In this document: positions 7,630 to 15,964 of the stretch, one piece after another
How the letters are laid out: the number at the start of each line of letters is the position of its first letter
How positions within the stretch are numbered: position 1 is the stretch's first letter
DNA from: Acidobacteriota bacterium
Lineage (GTDB): Bacteria > Acidobacteriota > Terriglobia > Acidiferrales > UBA7541
NCBI GenBank assembly: GCA_003223215.1
Contig: QHYH01000124.1
Location: 1 to 44,712 of the forward strand
DNA length: 44,712 nt
Direction: 5' to 3'
The notes under the pieces: generated by a model
Databases searched by the model: none
Told to the model about the DNA's origin: nothing
What the model saw: only the letters and a program-made list of their open reading frames with translations
Program-made: the position numbers and the translations under genes

Positions 7630-7710
7630 CGGAGACGGAGGGACTCGAACCCCGGCACAGCTGTTAACCCGCACAACGGTCTAGCAAATTCAGCTTGTCC
7701 TCTGCCGACA
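7630..7710 (-). pseudogene. tRNA-Ser(GCU)-like fragment
   Basis: On the minus strand the sequence contains, in order, TTGCTAG (an anticodon loop with GCU), a long variable-arm segment with the characteristic GCGGGTTAA, a T-arm GGGGTTCGAGTCCCTC, and the acceptor strand CCGTCTCCG. This is the 3' part of a class II tRNA-Ser. The 5' acceptor half (GGAGACG expected) is missing, the anticodon stem pairs poorly and no CCA is encoded. It is therefore a truncated or decayed copy rather than a functional tRNA, and may mark an integration site. Confidence 0.55.
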
Positions 7711-7779
7711 TCAGATCACTTCTGGTTAGCCGAGCATACGCCCGGGATCATAGCCGCCGCGAACGGCACTTTTGTCAGG

Positions 7780-8738
7780 CTACGGGATCACGACCAGCCT
7801 GTGGGCGTGTGCGTCGCGTTCCCAGGCATCCTCGATCTCGGCGAGCGGAACACTCTCGGTCTCGATGCGCAATGTGCCGCGGGCTACGCTGTTCATCACT
7901 TGTTGGAACGCGTCGGTGAGTATGTCCCAAGACGGCATGCCTCCGGTTCCTAGAATCGTCAGCGCCGTGCTTCGCAGGACTGCTGCGGGCAGAGTGATTG
8001 TAGATCCAGCGCTCTCGCCCACCTCCACCAGTCTAGTTTCCGACTTCCCAATCGCAAATTCTTTTCCAGTGATGGCTTTCAGCAGAGCTTCGGTCGGGCG
8101 GCCCCATAGATAGTCGATGATCACGTCGAAACGCTTTCGCCGGCCTCCCGGCGGAAGGCTGCGATCAATTCTTCATCGGGTTTGTCGAGGCGAATCGTCG
8201 AGTCGGCGCCAAGCGCGTGGAGTATGCTCAACACCTGTTCGTTGCGTCCTGCCGCGACGACGCGTCCCGCGCCCAAGATTTTGGCGATCTGTACCGCCAG
8301 CTTCCCCGTGACTCCGGTGGCGCCGAGAATCAGGACAGTTTCGCCAGCGGCCAGCTTCGCACTGTGCTTGAGAGACAGCCAGGCCGACACACCGGGATTG
8401 GGAATGGCCGCGGCAGTGACATCGTCTAGTTCTTCAGGGATCGAAAAACATTGAACTCGCCGAAGCACAGTGCGCTCGGCCATCGCGCCGTACGGCCGCC
8501 GCGCTCCGCCGAAGAACACTCGCGTGCCGTCTTCGAGCCGCCCCACGCCATCCATGCCGCAAACGACAGGAAATTCGCGCGGGCTGGCGTAGTGGGTTCC
8601 GGCCGCCATCTGTTTGTCCACAGGCTTCAGCGCAGCCGCGGAGACATTTATGAGCACCTCACCTTCGCCCGGAGTTGGATCGGGAAATTCCCCAAAGCGC
8701 GGCGGTTTGCCGAGAGCATGCAGCACGGCGGCATGCAT
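7780..8738 (-). pseudogene. Zinc-less quinone oxidoreductase/alcohol dehydrogenase (MDR), single frameshift
   Basis: Two adjacent frames together give one medium-chain dehydrogenase/reductase of about 319 aa. The first (8121-8738) has the GroES-like domain (MHAAVLHALGKPP, then EVLINVSAAALKPVD) and the Rossmann motif VLILGATGVTGKLAVQIAK; the second (7780-8124) has the C-terminal half beginning VIIDYLWGRP. They join at about 8123 by loss of one base, most simply a T in GTT-TC preceding GACGTGATC, which creates a premature TGA. The structural zinc cysteines are absent, pointing to an NADPH:quinone-reductase-like activity. A strong AAGGAGG precedes the ATG at 8738. A sequencing or assembly error would restore a functional gene. 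Confidence 0.8.
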
Positions 8739-9113
8739 CAGTTGCCTCCTTTCTGATGTTCACCTCGATTCGCTAGGCAATTGATGAAACTGAGTTGATG
8801 GTGACAAATGCCCTTCGCAGAGGCAAGACCGATTGCGTCCAATGAGTGAGCCTCGGTCCGACTTGAGAATCGCCTAAACCGGAGATGCGCTCCGCTTTGT
8901 TACCTCGGCGATTGTGTCCGGATCGCGGCAAAGCGGAAGTAATCCGAATATGCCTGCTTTGTTCGCGAAATCGGAATAGTTCGGTCCAGTACACATGGAT
9001 GGTTTAGGCCTTAATTAGGGCTTGCGTTCAATTTCAATTCTTATCGCCTTGACGGGTTCGCCGTCCGCCTGCAAGATTTCCTACGGACTTCGTTCATAGA
9101 TTCGCGCGCAACG
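8739..9113. other. Intergenic region without a supportable gene
   Basis: Only short unconvincing frames. On the minus strand near 9025-9080 a stretch reads like a protein C-terminus (ADGEPVKAIRIEIERKP then stop) but is preceded by an in-frame stop; it may be a decayed gene end. No repeat or RNA feature was seen. Confidence 0.35.
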
Positions 9114-10046
9114 TCAGTCTTGCTTATCTAGCAGTTCGACAGTTAGCAGAATCGTACGGCCTACGACCTCAAGACTGTGTTGTGACACCTTGTCCATAGT
9201 GTCGCCGTTAGTGTGGTGGAATTCACCCATTGAGTCAAAACTTGGGCCCATTCGACCGTATTCGGCGTCGACAACATCCACAGCCGGGACACCGACCTTT
9301 ATGAACGAAACGTGGTCGTCAATGATGTTGGCGTCGTACTTGAAGAAGTACCCAGCGTAGCCCAGTTGATCGGCAGCTTGAGCGATGAAGACTTGTAGCG
9401 AGCTGCTGGAGCCCGTCTCGCGCGCCACGTTCAGTTCTTTATCGCCTATCATATCCAGGAGAAACAATCCGCGAATGCGAGAAACACTTCTCTTTGCCGC
9501 CAGCTTTTGTGCTAGATGTCTACTTCCGTAGAGACCGTCGTTGCCTTTGAAGTCGTTGATCGCCTCTTCCAAGTCGGTCCAGACTAACCAAATTTGCATT
9601 CCGGTCTTCTGATGGGCCAGTGCGTCGGCAAACGCGAGAAGAATCGCAGTGCTCGACGCACCGTCATTAGCGCCAATAAATCCAGGCTTAAAGAGAGTGT
9701 CATAATGACCAGCGAGCACAAAAATGCGCTGCTTAGGGTTAGCGGAAACGTTGAACTTGCCGATGATGTTGTGCACGGGTATTGGCCCGCGTGGGGTGGT
9801 GGCCATGAAATCGTCGGATTCAATCTGCGCACCGTCCTTTTGCAGAACCTGACGTATAATATTCTCCGTTTTCCTGTGGCCCGGTGACCCGGGCCAACGC
9901 TCTCCAAAACCTGCAATCTCGGCGGTATAGGCGTAAGCCTGCCGAGAGTTGAAAGCGTCGTGCAACAAGATTGACGGGAAAGCCGTCGCCACCAAAACAG
10001 AGCCAACCATCAGAGCAAGTGGAACGTATCTATCGACTCTTCGCAT
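9114..10046 (-). CDS. M28-family metallopeptidase, glutaminyl-peptide-cyclotransferase-like
   Basis: A 310-aa protein with an N-terminal signal anchor (residues 8-25) and an M28/QPCT-type zinc domain. Candidate metal ligands and catalytic residues are in place: His in VLAGHYDT, Asp in GANDGASS, Glu pair in WTDLEEAI, Asp in FLLDMIGD, and the late His in GEFHHTNGDTMD. The segment DGLYGSRHLAQKL is typical of the glutaminyl cyclotransferase branch. It therefore either trims N-terminal residues from peptides or cyclises N-terminal Gln, outside the cytoplasm. The reading frame extends to 10223, but residues before the Met at 10046 are cysteine- and basic-rich without pattern, so I start at 10046. 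No neighbour suggests a pathway. Confidence 0.8.
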   Translation of the reverse strand: MRRVDRYVPLALMVGSVLVATAFPSILLHDAFNSRQAYAYTAEIAGFGERWPGSPGHRKTENIIRQVLQKDGAQIESDDFMATTPRGPIPVHNIIGKFNVSANPKQRIFVLAGHYDTLFKPGFIGANDGASSTAILLAFADALAHQKTGMQIWLVWTDLEEAINDFKGNDGLYGSRHLAQKLAAKRSVSRIRGLFLLDMIGDKELNVARETGSSSSLQVFIAQAADQLGYAGYFFKYDANIIDDHVSFIKVGVPAVDVVDAEYGRMGPSFDSMGEFHHTNGDTMDKVSQHSLEVVGRTILLTVELLDKQD

Positions 10047-10340
10047 CACCGTGACCCAGGGGGCGATTCTCCACTTGTAACGCGCGCCAGAGTAGTTCTT
10101 ATCATACTGTGCGGCGCAAGTCCCATCTGGTAAGTCGTAATCGGAAACTTGAAATCCACATGGACGAGTACGCTGTTTGCACGGCTTTACCGGACGCGCG
10201 CAGAACTCTCCGCCCCCGCTCACTTCTCAGCGACAACGGGCCTCCGGTAAGGCACTAGCGCTAATCGGGTACTGACCAATTTTCACTTGCGAAGTGTAAC
10301 GACTGTCAAAGCTTGCCAAGGGGCTTCCTGGCACTGAAGG

Positions 10341-10364
10341 TATCATTGTGATATCATCGTGATA
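10341..10364 (+). promoter_or_regulatory. Tandem palindromic operator upstream of the SPFH-RHH pair
   Basis: The sequence is two overlapping palindromes of the form TATCA-N3-TGATA (10341-10353, with the second sharing the TGATATCA junction and ending at 10364), giving an 11-nt repeat period TATCATTGTGA / TATCATCGTGA. It lies 31 nt before the start codon of the SPFH gene. Tandem sites one helical turn apart suit a cooperatively binding ribbon-helix-helix repressor, and such a protein is encoded by the second gene of the operon. Confidence 0.6.
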
Positions 10365-10394
10365 GCTCATCGGGAGTTGCCCAGGAGGATGACG

Positions 10395-11411
10395 ATGAAT
10401 ACGAAGCAAGCTACAGTCAATCTCGAACGAGTGGTCCGCGTTCAAAACGGCTGGGTCATGCTGGTTGTGGTAATCGGACTTTTGTTGGGTGATGCTGTTT
10501 TGCTGATTTTCTCTGTTCAGGACGGGACTCGGGCATCCGGTCAGCCGCACGCAAGCCTTGTTGTGGCCTGTGTCCTCTTTCTTGTCGTCTGCGTCATCAT
10601 GTTAAGAGGCTTTTTTACGTTACAACCAAATGAGGCCCGAGTCCTTGTGCTCTTCGGTGATTACAAGGGCACCGTGCGAACGAGCGGATTCCATTGGGGC
10701 AATCCGTTCTACACAAACGGATACCAGCAAGTCGGTGGACTCACAGTCGGTGGCGAGATTCAGAGCAAACTAACAGGCACCAAGACGGGTGCGGGAGCAT
10801 CGTCACGGCAGACTATGGGCCGGAACAAAATGTCCCTTCGGGCTCGGACTCTCAACGGCGACAAATTGAAAGTTAACGATAAGCGCGGCAATCCCATCGA
10901 AATCGCAGCGGTTGTTGTGTGGCGCGTGGAGGACACCGCGCAAGCGATGTTTGACGTCGACAACTATGAAAACTACGTTCCGACCCAAAGTGAATCAGCG
11001 CTGCGCCACCTGGCGAGCCTGTACTCCTACGATTATGGGGAAGACAAGGAAATTACTCTCCGTAGCGGTGTCACGGAAGTATCGCAGGCGCTGCGGACCG
11101 AACTACAAGAGCGACTGGCCAAGGCAGGCGTTCTGGTGGATGAGGCGCGATTGACCCACCTGGCATACGCGCCTGAAATCGCACAGGCAATGCTTCGCCG
11201 CCAACAAGCCGAAGCCGTTATAGCTGCGCGGCAGAAGATTGTCCAAGGTGCTGTCAGCATGGTCGATATGGCGCTAAAGGAGTTAGCGGAGAAACAAGTG
11301 TTAGTCCTTGACGATGAGCGGAAGGCCGCCATGGTCAGTAATCTCATGGTTGTGCTCTGCGGTGAGTCCGAAGTTCACCCGGTGCTGAATACCGGCACAC
11401 TTTACAACTAG
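10395..11411 (+). CDS. SPFH/band-7 domain membrane protein
   Basis: The 338-aa product has two N-terminal membrane segments (residues 19-40 and 53-71), then an SPFH (stomatin/prohibitin/flotillin) domain starting at [19 protein letters not shown] and including [21 protein letters not shown], followed by a helical coiled-coil tail ([16 protein letters not shown]) that mediates oligomerisation in the family. Such proteins form membrane scaffolds. AGGAGG at 10383-10388 sits six bases before the ATG at 10395 and directly abuts an earlier ATG at 10389, so 10395 is preferred. A 12-nt gap separates it from the ribbon-helix-helix gene; the two form an operon behind the operator at 10341-10364. The domain call is firm, the role unknown. 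Confidence 0.85.
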   Translation: MNTKQATVNLERVVRVQNGWVMLVVVIGLLLGDAVLLIFSVQDGTRASGQPHASLVVACVLFLVVCVIMLRGFFTLQPNEARVLVLFGDYKGTVRTSGFHWGNPFYTNGYQQVGGLTVGGEIQSKLTGTKTGAGASSRQTMGRNKMSLRARTLNGDKLKVNDKRGNPIEIAAVVVWRVEDTAQAMFDVDNYENYVPTQSESALRHLASLYSYDYGEDKEITLRSGVTEVSQALRTELQERLAKAGVLVDEARLTHLAYAPEIAQAMLRRQQAEAVIAARQKIVQGAVSMVDMALKELAEKQVLVLDDERKAAMVSNLMVVLCGESEVHPVLNTGTLYN

Positions 11412-11423
11412 ACGGCAAGACAG

Positions 11424-11609
11424 ATGGACCGAAAGCCCTTCCTACTTCGTATTGATCCCAAGCTCTGGGCTGAGCTGGAAGCATGGGCACAGGTCGAGCT
11501 GCGCAGCGTGAATGGCCAGGTCGAATATCTCCTCCGACAAGCCGTACAGAAACGTAAAGGGAGTCAGAGACAAAACAATCCGCAGGTTAAGCTGCCCACG
11601 ACTAAGTGA
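11424..11609 (+). CDS. Arc-type ribbon-helix-helix DNA-binding protein
   Basis: A 61-aa protein whose first 45 residues fit an Arc/MetJ-type ribbon-helix-helix: the strand KPFLLRIDP that enters the DNA major groove, helix 1 [13 protein letters not shown], and helix 2 [17 protein letters not shown]. The tail is polar and basic. It directly follows the SPFH gene and probably represses that operon through the tandem TATCA/TGATA sites at 10341-10364. Ribbon-helix-helix proteins of this kind are often antitoxins, but no toxin gene is adjacent. Confidence 0.8.
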   Translation: MDRKPFLLRIDPKLWAELEAWAQVELRSVNGQVEYLLRQAVQKRKGSQRQNNPQVKLPTTK

Positions 11610-11839
11610 TAGCCGCTTTGCCGGGGCACGGAAAGAGCCGCAACGCTCGGATTCCGGGGTCAGCGCCCGATTAGTGGGGTAACCGGACAAATGCCCGCGC
11701 CACTTTGCGTGTTGAATACCGGGGGTGAGGGCCCATTCGCTTTTGACTTTGCGTGAACTGGCGAGACTTAGCTCCAATTCGCTTGGCTGGCTGTGGGTAG
11801 CATCGTGAAAGCCTGGGACTTAATTCGTTTGTTCAACAA

Positions 11840-11863
11840 TTCGATTCCCCACCGCCCCTATCA
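11840..11863 (+). repeat. tRNA/tmRNA 3'-end-like sequence, possible att site (copy B)
   Basis: TTCGATT followed by CCCCACCGCCCCT shares the exact 13-mer and the TTCGAT T-loop core with the sequence at 7439-7461, with one extra base between them. Again no tRNA body lies upstream. The rest of the 11610-12060 gap holds no supportable gene. Confidence 0.45.
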
Positions 11864-11902
11864 TCCATCTTCCTGATGGATTGATACTTAACAAAAGCAC
11901 GC

Positions 11903-11924
11903 GCGGGCAAACAGGGGCAGATTA
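11903..11924 (+). repeat. G-rich 11-mer pair (copy B, degenerate)
   Basis: GCGGGCAAACA followed directly by GGGGCAGATTA is a degenerate version of the tandem 11-mers at 7496-7517 and lies 63 nt after the start of the tRNA-end-like copy B, the same geometry as copy A. Confidence 0.35.
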
Positions 11925-12060
11925 GACCGATGATCCGGTTCTGTGTTTTGTTTCTTTCCAGCGGCACGGGTGACAACCGGACCGCGCGTCGATTTCAACC
12001 GTCAACAGATCTTTGTTAGAACGCTTTTCTGAACAGTTTCCGGGACGGCACTCTAATCGT

Positions 12061-13245
12061 TCATCGAGCAAAAAGTGAAGTGCGACTTGCGCTTACTTGT
12101 GTTTTTTGCCAGTCAGTCCACCATTGGGCTAGGGAAAGACGAGGAACGGCATCTGGGGGCCGGTTGGCAAAGCTTTCGAGGTCATGCAAAATCGCCTGTT
12201 TTTCGCCGGATAGCGAGGCGGTTAATTGTGAGGTTACGGAATCCAGTGCGGTGCGCGGAAGGCCGGGGAAGCGGAGCTGAATCTGCTCAAGGATGGCGGG
12301 TTCCGGGTTTTCGTAGAGTTTTGACAATTCGGAGCGAGTGCGGGCGAGCTTTGCGGCATCGTCCCGAGAAGGGTCAGCGAGGATGTCGTCCATCAGTGCG
12401 TAGAGGTGCCTGCGCTGAATCTCGCTTGCGATTTGAGGAACGGCCAGGGTCGCGGCGGCAGCCGCGTCACCTTCAAAGGAGCCATCGGCGAACAAGGCGG
12501 CTTTGAGGATGAAGGCGCATGGAGATTGATTAACCGCGAAGGCTGAAGCGTCGCAGAAAAGACGGAATTCATGAATTTCGTTGGGGGCAATCAGGGAGCC
12601 ACGATAATTGAATTCCGAGGAAGCACTGTTGTGGTCGAGCGTAGTTTCGACGACAAAGGCGTGCACAGCGCGCGATGAAAGGTTATGGAGCGCGATTGTG
12701 TAGCCCTGGCGATCCTGGCCAAGGATTTTGGGTTGGATGGAGGGAACCTCGTTGATGGTTGGCAGCCCGGCTGCGGTTGGAAGTTGCGCGTTGACAATCT
12801 TGATGGTCCACGGCTGCAAACCGAATTGTTCCATCTCTTGCAAGACGACGGAGTCGTTCTGATGTAGCGAGTAGGTACCAATTTCCTGCTTTGGATGGCC
12901 CGCTGCCATTGGACAGGAACCGGAATTGTTGTCAACGGCTCCGAAAACCACAGAGGCGGAGATGGCCACTGCGTCGCCATCCACGTGGTAGGCAAGCATG
13001 ATGGCAGAGGTCAAGTTTTTCTTCGCGTCCGCGGTAGTGCGCCCAGACCGGAGATGAAGATACGGGCCGGGGGCGAACGATAGCGACTCACTCCTGACGA
13101 GTTGGCCTTGCGGGACGAGCTCATAATGAAGCGGAGGTCCATCCTCGCTTATTTCTAGGGCAAATTTGGGCTGCTGCGTTGGAGTTTGCGGATACAGCAT
13201 TGTGACGGGGCAAACGAGGAGAATCAATCGGATGAAAGTTCGCAT
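12061..13245 (-). CDS. Secreted protein of unknown function (394 aa)
   Basis: The start at 13245 follows GGAGGG seven bases upstream and gives a clear signal peptide (MRTFIRLILLVCPVTMLYPQ). The longer open frame to 13551 reads through group II intron sequence and is rejected. The mature part looks like beta-rich extracellular domains (for example GYTIALHNLSSRAVHAFVVE, a transglutaminase-like or Ig-like strand pattern), with a helical C-terminal third containing RTRSELSKLYENPEP. I do not recognise a named family. The intron remnant ends about 215 nt upstream and may have replaced the original promoter. Confidence 0.65.
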   Translation of the reverse strand: MRTFIRLILLVCPVTMLYPQTPTQQPKFALEISEDGPPLHYELVPQGQLVRSESLSFAPGPYLHLRSGRTTADAKKNLTSAIMLAYHVDGDAVAISASVVFGAVDNNSGSCPMAAGHPKQEIGTYSLHQNDSVVLQEMEQFGLQPWTIKIVNAQLPTAAGLPTINEVPSIQPKILGQDRQGYTIALHNLSSRAVHAFVVETTLDHNSASSEFNYRGSLIAPNEIHEFRLFCDASAFAVNQSPCAFILKAALFADGSFEGDAAAAATLAVPQIASEIQRRHLYALMDDILADPSRDDAAKLARTRSELSKLYENPEPAILEQIQLRFPGLPRTALDSVTSQLTASLSGEKQAILHDLESFANRPPDAVPRLSLAQWWTDWQKTQVSASRTSLFAR

Positions 13246-13459
13246 CGGCCGATCCCTCCGAGGCGGCTCGGTCTCCCGCAGGCACTGCGGCAGAGGAGCG
13301 ACGTCGCTGCGAGTGGAAAGTATATTGCTGGTTACCGTGGCCGACAAGTGCAAATGGTCGGGGCCGGGCTCTTGCGGAAGGGTGAGAGGGGCAAGCCGGC
13401 ATGCCCGCACGCGAAACCGGTCAAGTTCCTCCGGGTACTTGGCATGGACGATTATCGCG

Positions 13460-13531
13460 ATCGGCATAGGGGCGGCGGTCACCCGCCGACCCCTGCCACA
13501 CCACCGTGCGTACGGGTCCGTACACGGCGGT
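13460..13531 (-). ncRNA. Group II intron 3' end (domains V and VI)
   Basis: On the minus strand ACCGCCGTG-TACG-GACC-CGTA-CG-CACGGTGGT folds as a 9-bp lower stem (one G-U pair), a 4-bp upper stem, a 4-nt loop and a 2-nt bulge on the 3' side, which is the architecture of catalytic domain V (13500-13531). A second hairpin with GGCGG/CCGCC and GGGG/CCCC arms follows as domain VI, and the likely 3' splice junction is after CCTATGCCGAT at about 13460. The 5' half of the intron RNA is missing, so it cannot self-splice as it stands. Confidence 0.65.
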
Positions 13532-14363
13532 TCGAGACGGTTACGCTGCACTCATCGACCAAAGTCGGAAGTCCGAGGGATTTGAAGTACGCATTAGAAA
13601 GCCTCACAGTAAGGGCCTTGGTTCGGGCGAGAGGCCAAGGGCCACGCCCGCTGCTTGCCGTGTTGCGGGCCAGACGCGGGGAAACCCCGAGCTTTAAAAG
13701 AGCCGCCCGGCGACGGCGCGGTGTTTTCCACTGCCGCCACAGGGCCGCTCGTAGTCGCAATCGGACCCAGCGGGTGAGGTAAAGCAGTACCGTAGGTGTT
13801 TCGCAGAAACCAAAATAGCTGCGCCAACCCCGCATGTACGGAGCTAGTTCCTCTATCGTCGTTTCTATGCTGACACCCTTGGCCCGTCGCGTGATTTCAC
13901 GGACTCGCCGCTTAAAGCGGGCCAAGGATTTTGGCGCGATAGCTCGCTTGATCTCTGGTCCGTCAGTGAAGCTGAATCCGAGGAACTTCCGCTCCTGCGG
14001 TCTGGCCACCGCACTTTTGGACTCGTTCACTTTGAGTTTGAGCTTCTGCGTGATGAATTGCGTGATGCTCTTCATCACTCGTTGACCTGCTCGCTCGCTT
14101 CGCACGTAGATATTGCAATCATCTGCGTAACGGACAAAGCGATGTCCACGGCGCTCCAACTCTCGATCGAGTTCATCGAGTACGAGGTTACTCAACAGCG
14201 GCGAAAGTGGGCCCCCTTGGGGAGTCCCTTCCACGCTTGGACTGGCTAACCCGTTCTCCATCACCCCGGCGTTCAGGAACGCCCGAATGAGTTTTAACAG
14301 CCGTTTGTCCTCGACACGTTTCGCGACCTGCCCCATCAATTTGTCGTGATTGACTCGATCGAA
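13479..14363 (-). pseudogene. ltrA: Group II intron reverse transcriptase/maturase, C-terminal part
   Basis: The frame, readable from FDRVNHDKL at about 14363, carries the RT domain from block 3 onward: EGTPQGGPLSPLLSNLVLDE, the catalytic YADD in FVRYADDCNIYV, KVNESKSAVARPQERKFLGF, and the thumb and GIIM maturase region YMRGWRSYFGFCETP. The N-terminal RT blocks are gone; an in-frame stop lies just upstream of VVHSFDRVN. The open frame runs through domain V before stopping at 13479, which is unusual. It probably encodes no functional retroelement now. The upstream junction lies against an ADOP permease fragment. Confidence 0.85.
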
Positions 14364-14499
14364 GGAATGTACGACACACTACCCATCATGAGGACCTTCC
14401 CGAGAGAGTCACGATTGTCCGTGCTCGTCATCCGTTCGAAGGTAAATCACTCGCTGTTCTTAGGGCCGTCCATCGGCACGGTCGATTGTATCTCCGTAC

Positions 14500-15345
14500 G
14501 CCCAAATTCATAACTAAGACTGACTTCGCGGAAGGAAGTGCTGAATTGTCGAAAGATGGATTTTCCGATTGCCCGATGGGAACGTAAATTTCGGCCGCGC
14601 TCCAAAATTGAAAGGTCGATGGGATCACGCCGATGATTGTGTAATGCCCCCCGTCCAGCGTCAGAGTCTTACCTATGGCACTCGGAGACGCACCAAGTCG
14701 ATCCCTCCAGAATCCGTCGTTCACTAGCACGACAGCCGCCGCCCCGAGGCGGTCATCTTCTGGGTTGAAATTCCGTCTGAGGATGGGGCGCACGCCAAAT
14801 AGCGAAAAGAAATTGGCCGAAACGCGTCTCCCGCCAAGTCGTGTCGCCATTCCGGTGCCCGTGAGATTGAATGTGTCATGAGTCCACGCACCCATCGCCG
14901 ACAGCGTATGGGATTCTCGCTGCCAATACAGAAAAGTAGGGTAGGGCACAAAAGCCTGATCCGACTGTTCCGCTTTCAAATTCAGGTCCACGAGCTGATT
15001 AGGCTGCATGTACGGAAGAGGACGAAGCAAAACGGCGTTCACAATGCTGAAGATCGCTGTGTTGGCGCCAATTCCAAGGGCAAGCGTCAGGACGGCAACG
15101 ACAGTGTAGCCTGGGAATCTGCGCAGCATGCGTAGACCGTAGCGCATGTCCTGCCAAAGGGTCTCCACCAGCCCTCCTCCCCGCACGTCCCAGCTCACAT
15201 CCTTGATATGGCGGCTATTTCCAAAATGCTGCTCTGCGCTTTGCCGCGCTTCTTCCGGCGTCATTCCACGGCGGATGTTCTCTTCCGTCCGCAAATCGAT
15301 GTGAAACTGCCATTCTTCCGCGAGCTCGCGATGCACTTCGTCGCC
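14500..15345 (-). pseudogene. ADOP/MacB-FtsX-type ABC permease, N-terminal fragment
   Basis: The coding-like part starts at about DEVHRELAEEWQFHIDLRTE, the N-terminal helical ADOP domain (continuing RRGMTPEEARQSAEQHFG), followed by DMRYGLRMLRRFPGYT, the first membrane helix VVAVLTLALGIGANTAIFSI, and MacB-type periplasmic sequence (GVRPILRRNF through GKTLTLDGGHYTIIGVIP). It degenerates after YVPIGQSENPSF, where the rest of the protein is missing. The extreme N-terminus also appears damaged. Same strand and complementary extent to the C-terminal fragment at 953-1667, with about 250 middle residues unaccounted for. Confidence 0.8.
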
Positions 15346-15425
15346 TACACCGACGGGGGAGATTAATCTGATTAAACAGCGGCTCGCAGAAGCCGAACGG
15401 GACCACAGAGAAAGGCAGAACTGAG

Positions 15426-15773
15426 ATGAAATCCAAAGCGAGAAAAACAAACAAGCGCGTGGCTCACGTAACCGAAGGCAGCGGAAACGTCTTTGCAGAC
15501 CTGGGCCTCCCTAATCCCGAACAGGAGTTGCTCAAGGCCCAGCTTACCCTGCAAATCTACACGATCCTGAAGGACAGCGGCATGACACAAGTTGAGATCG
15601 CCAAAATTCTCGGCGCGCGGCAACCTCAAGTCTCGTTGCTGATGCGAAATCGCGCGGGCAACTTTTCCGTTGGACGCCTCATGGAATTTCTCACGGCTTT
15701 GCGTCAAGACGTGGAAATCACCGTGCGGCCGACCAACAAGGAACATGGCGCACTTTCAGTGGTCTCCACGTAA
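15426..15773 (+). CDS. XRE-family helix-turn-helix protein (HigA/HTH_37-like antitoxin)
   Basis: A 115-aa protein: a basic N-terminus, a linker VFADLGLPNPEQELLKAQLT, then a lambda-repressor-like helix-turn-helix (SGMTQVEIAKILGARQPQVS, then RNRAGNFSVGRLMEFLTAL) and a short beta-like tail VEITVRP. This is the architecture of XRE antitoxins that partner HigB/Gp49-like toxins. The toxin gene normally lies just upstream on the same strand, but that space holds the antisense ADOP fragment, so the gene is a solitary antitoxin or has become an ordinary regulator. ATG 15426 is preceded by AAAGGCAG, a modest ribosome-binding site. Confidence 0.75.
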   Translation: MKSKARKTNKRVAHVTEGSGNVFADLGLPNPEQELLKAQLTLQIYTILKDSGMTQVEIAKILGARQPQVSLLMRNRAGNFSVGRLMEFLTALRQDVEITVRPTNKEHGALSVVST

Positions 15774-15839
15774 CGCATTGAGAGAAAGCTGGAAGGACTT
15801 GAAGTTACTGAAGAACGTTTTGGAGCAATACGAGGGCGC

Positions 15840-15886
15840 TAAGCTGATGAACCGCCTTGTGAAATCGCAGCATAACGGACAACAGA
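15840..15886 (+). repeat. 47-bp diverged direct repeat, copy 1
   Basis: Identical at 38 of 47 positions to 15988-16034, with no gaps. Both copies read as related peptides (KLMNRLVKSQHNGQQ here, KLTDQLVESQHQGQQ in copy 2), so this looks like duplicated coding sequence from a decayed gene. The offset of 148 bp is not a multiple of three. Confidence 0.65.
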
Positions 15887-15964
15887 ACTATCAAGTCGTT
15901 GGGCTCGCGCCCCAGAGGCTCTTTTGGCTAACCCCTTCACCCTGAGAGCTAACCTACGACGCTT

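Noticed and set aside
9025-9080. Peptide resembling a protein C-terminus (ADGEPVKAIRIEIERKP) on the minus strand
   Set aside because: Preceded by an in-frame stop and only about 20 residues long; too little to call a gene.
13246-13551. N-terminal extension of the secreted protein at 12061-13245
   Set aside because: It translates intron domain V/VI and upstream DNA; the signal peptide and Shine-Dalgarno at 13245 define the real start.
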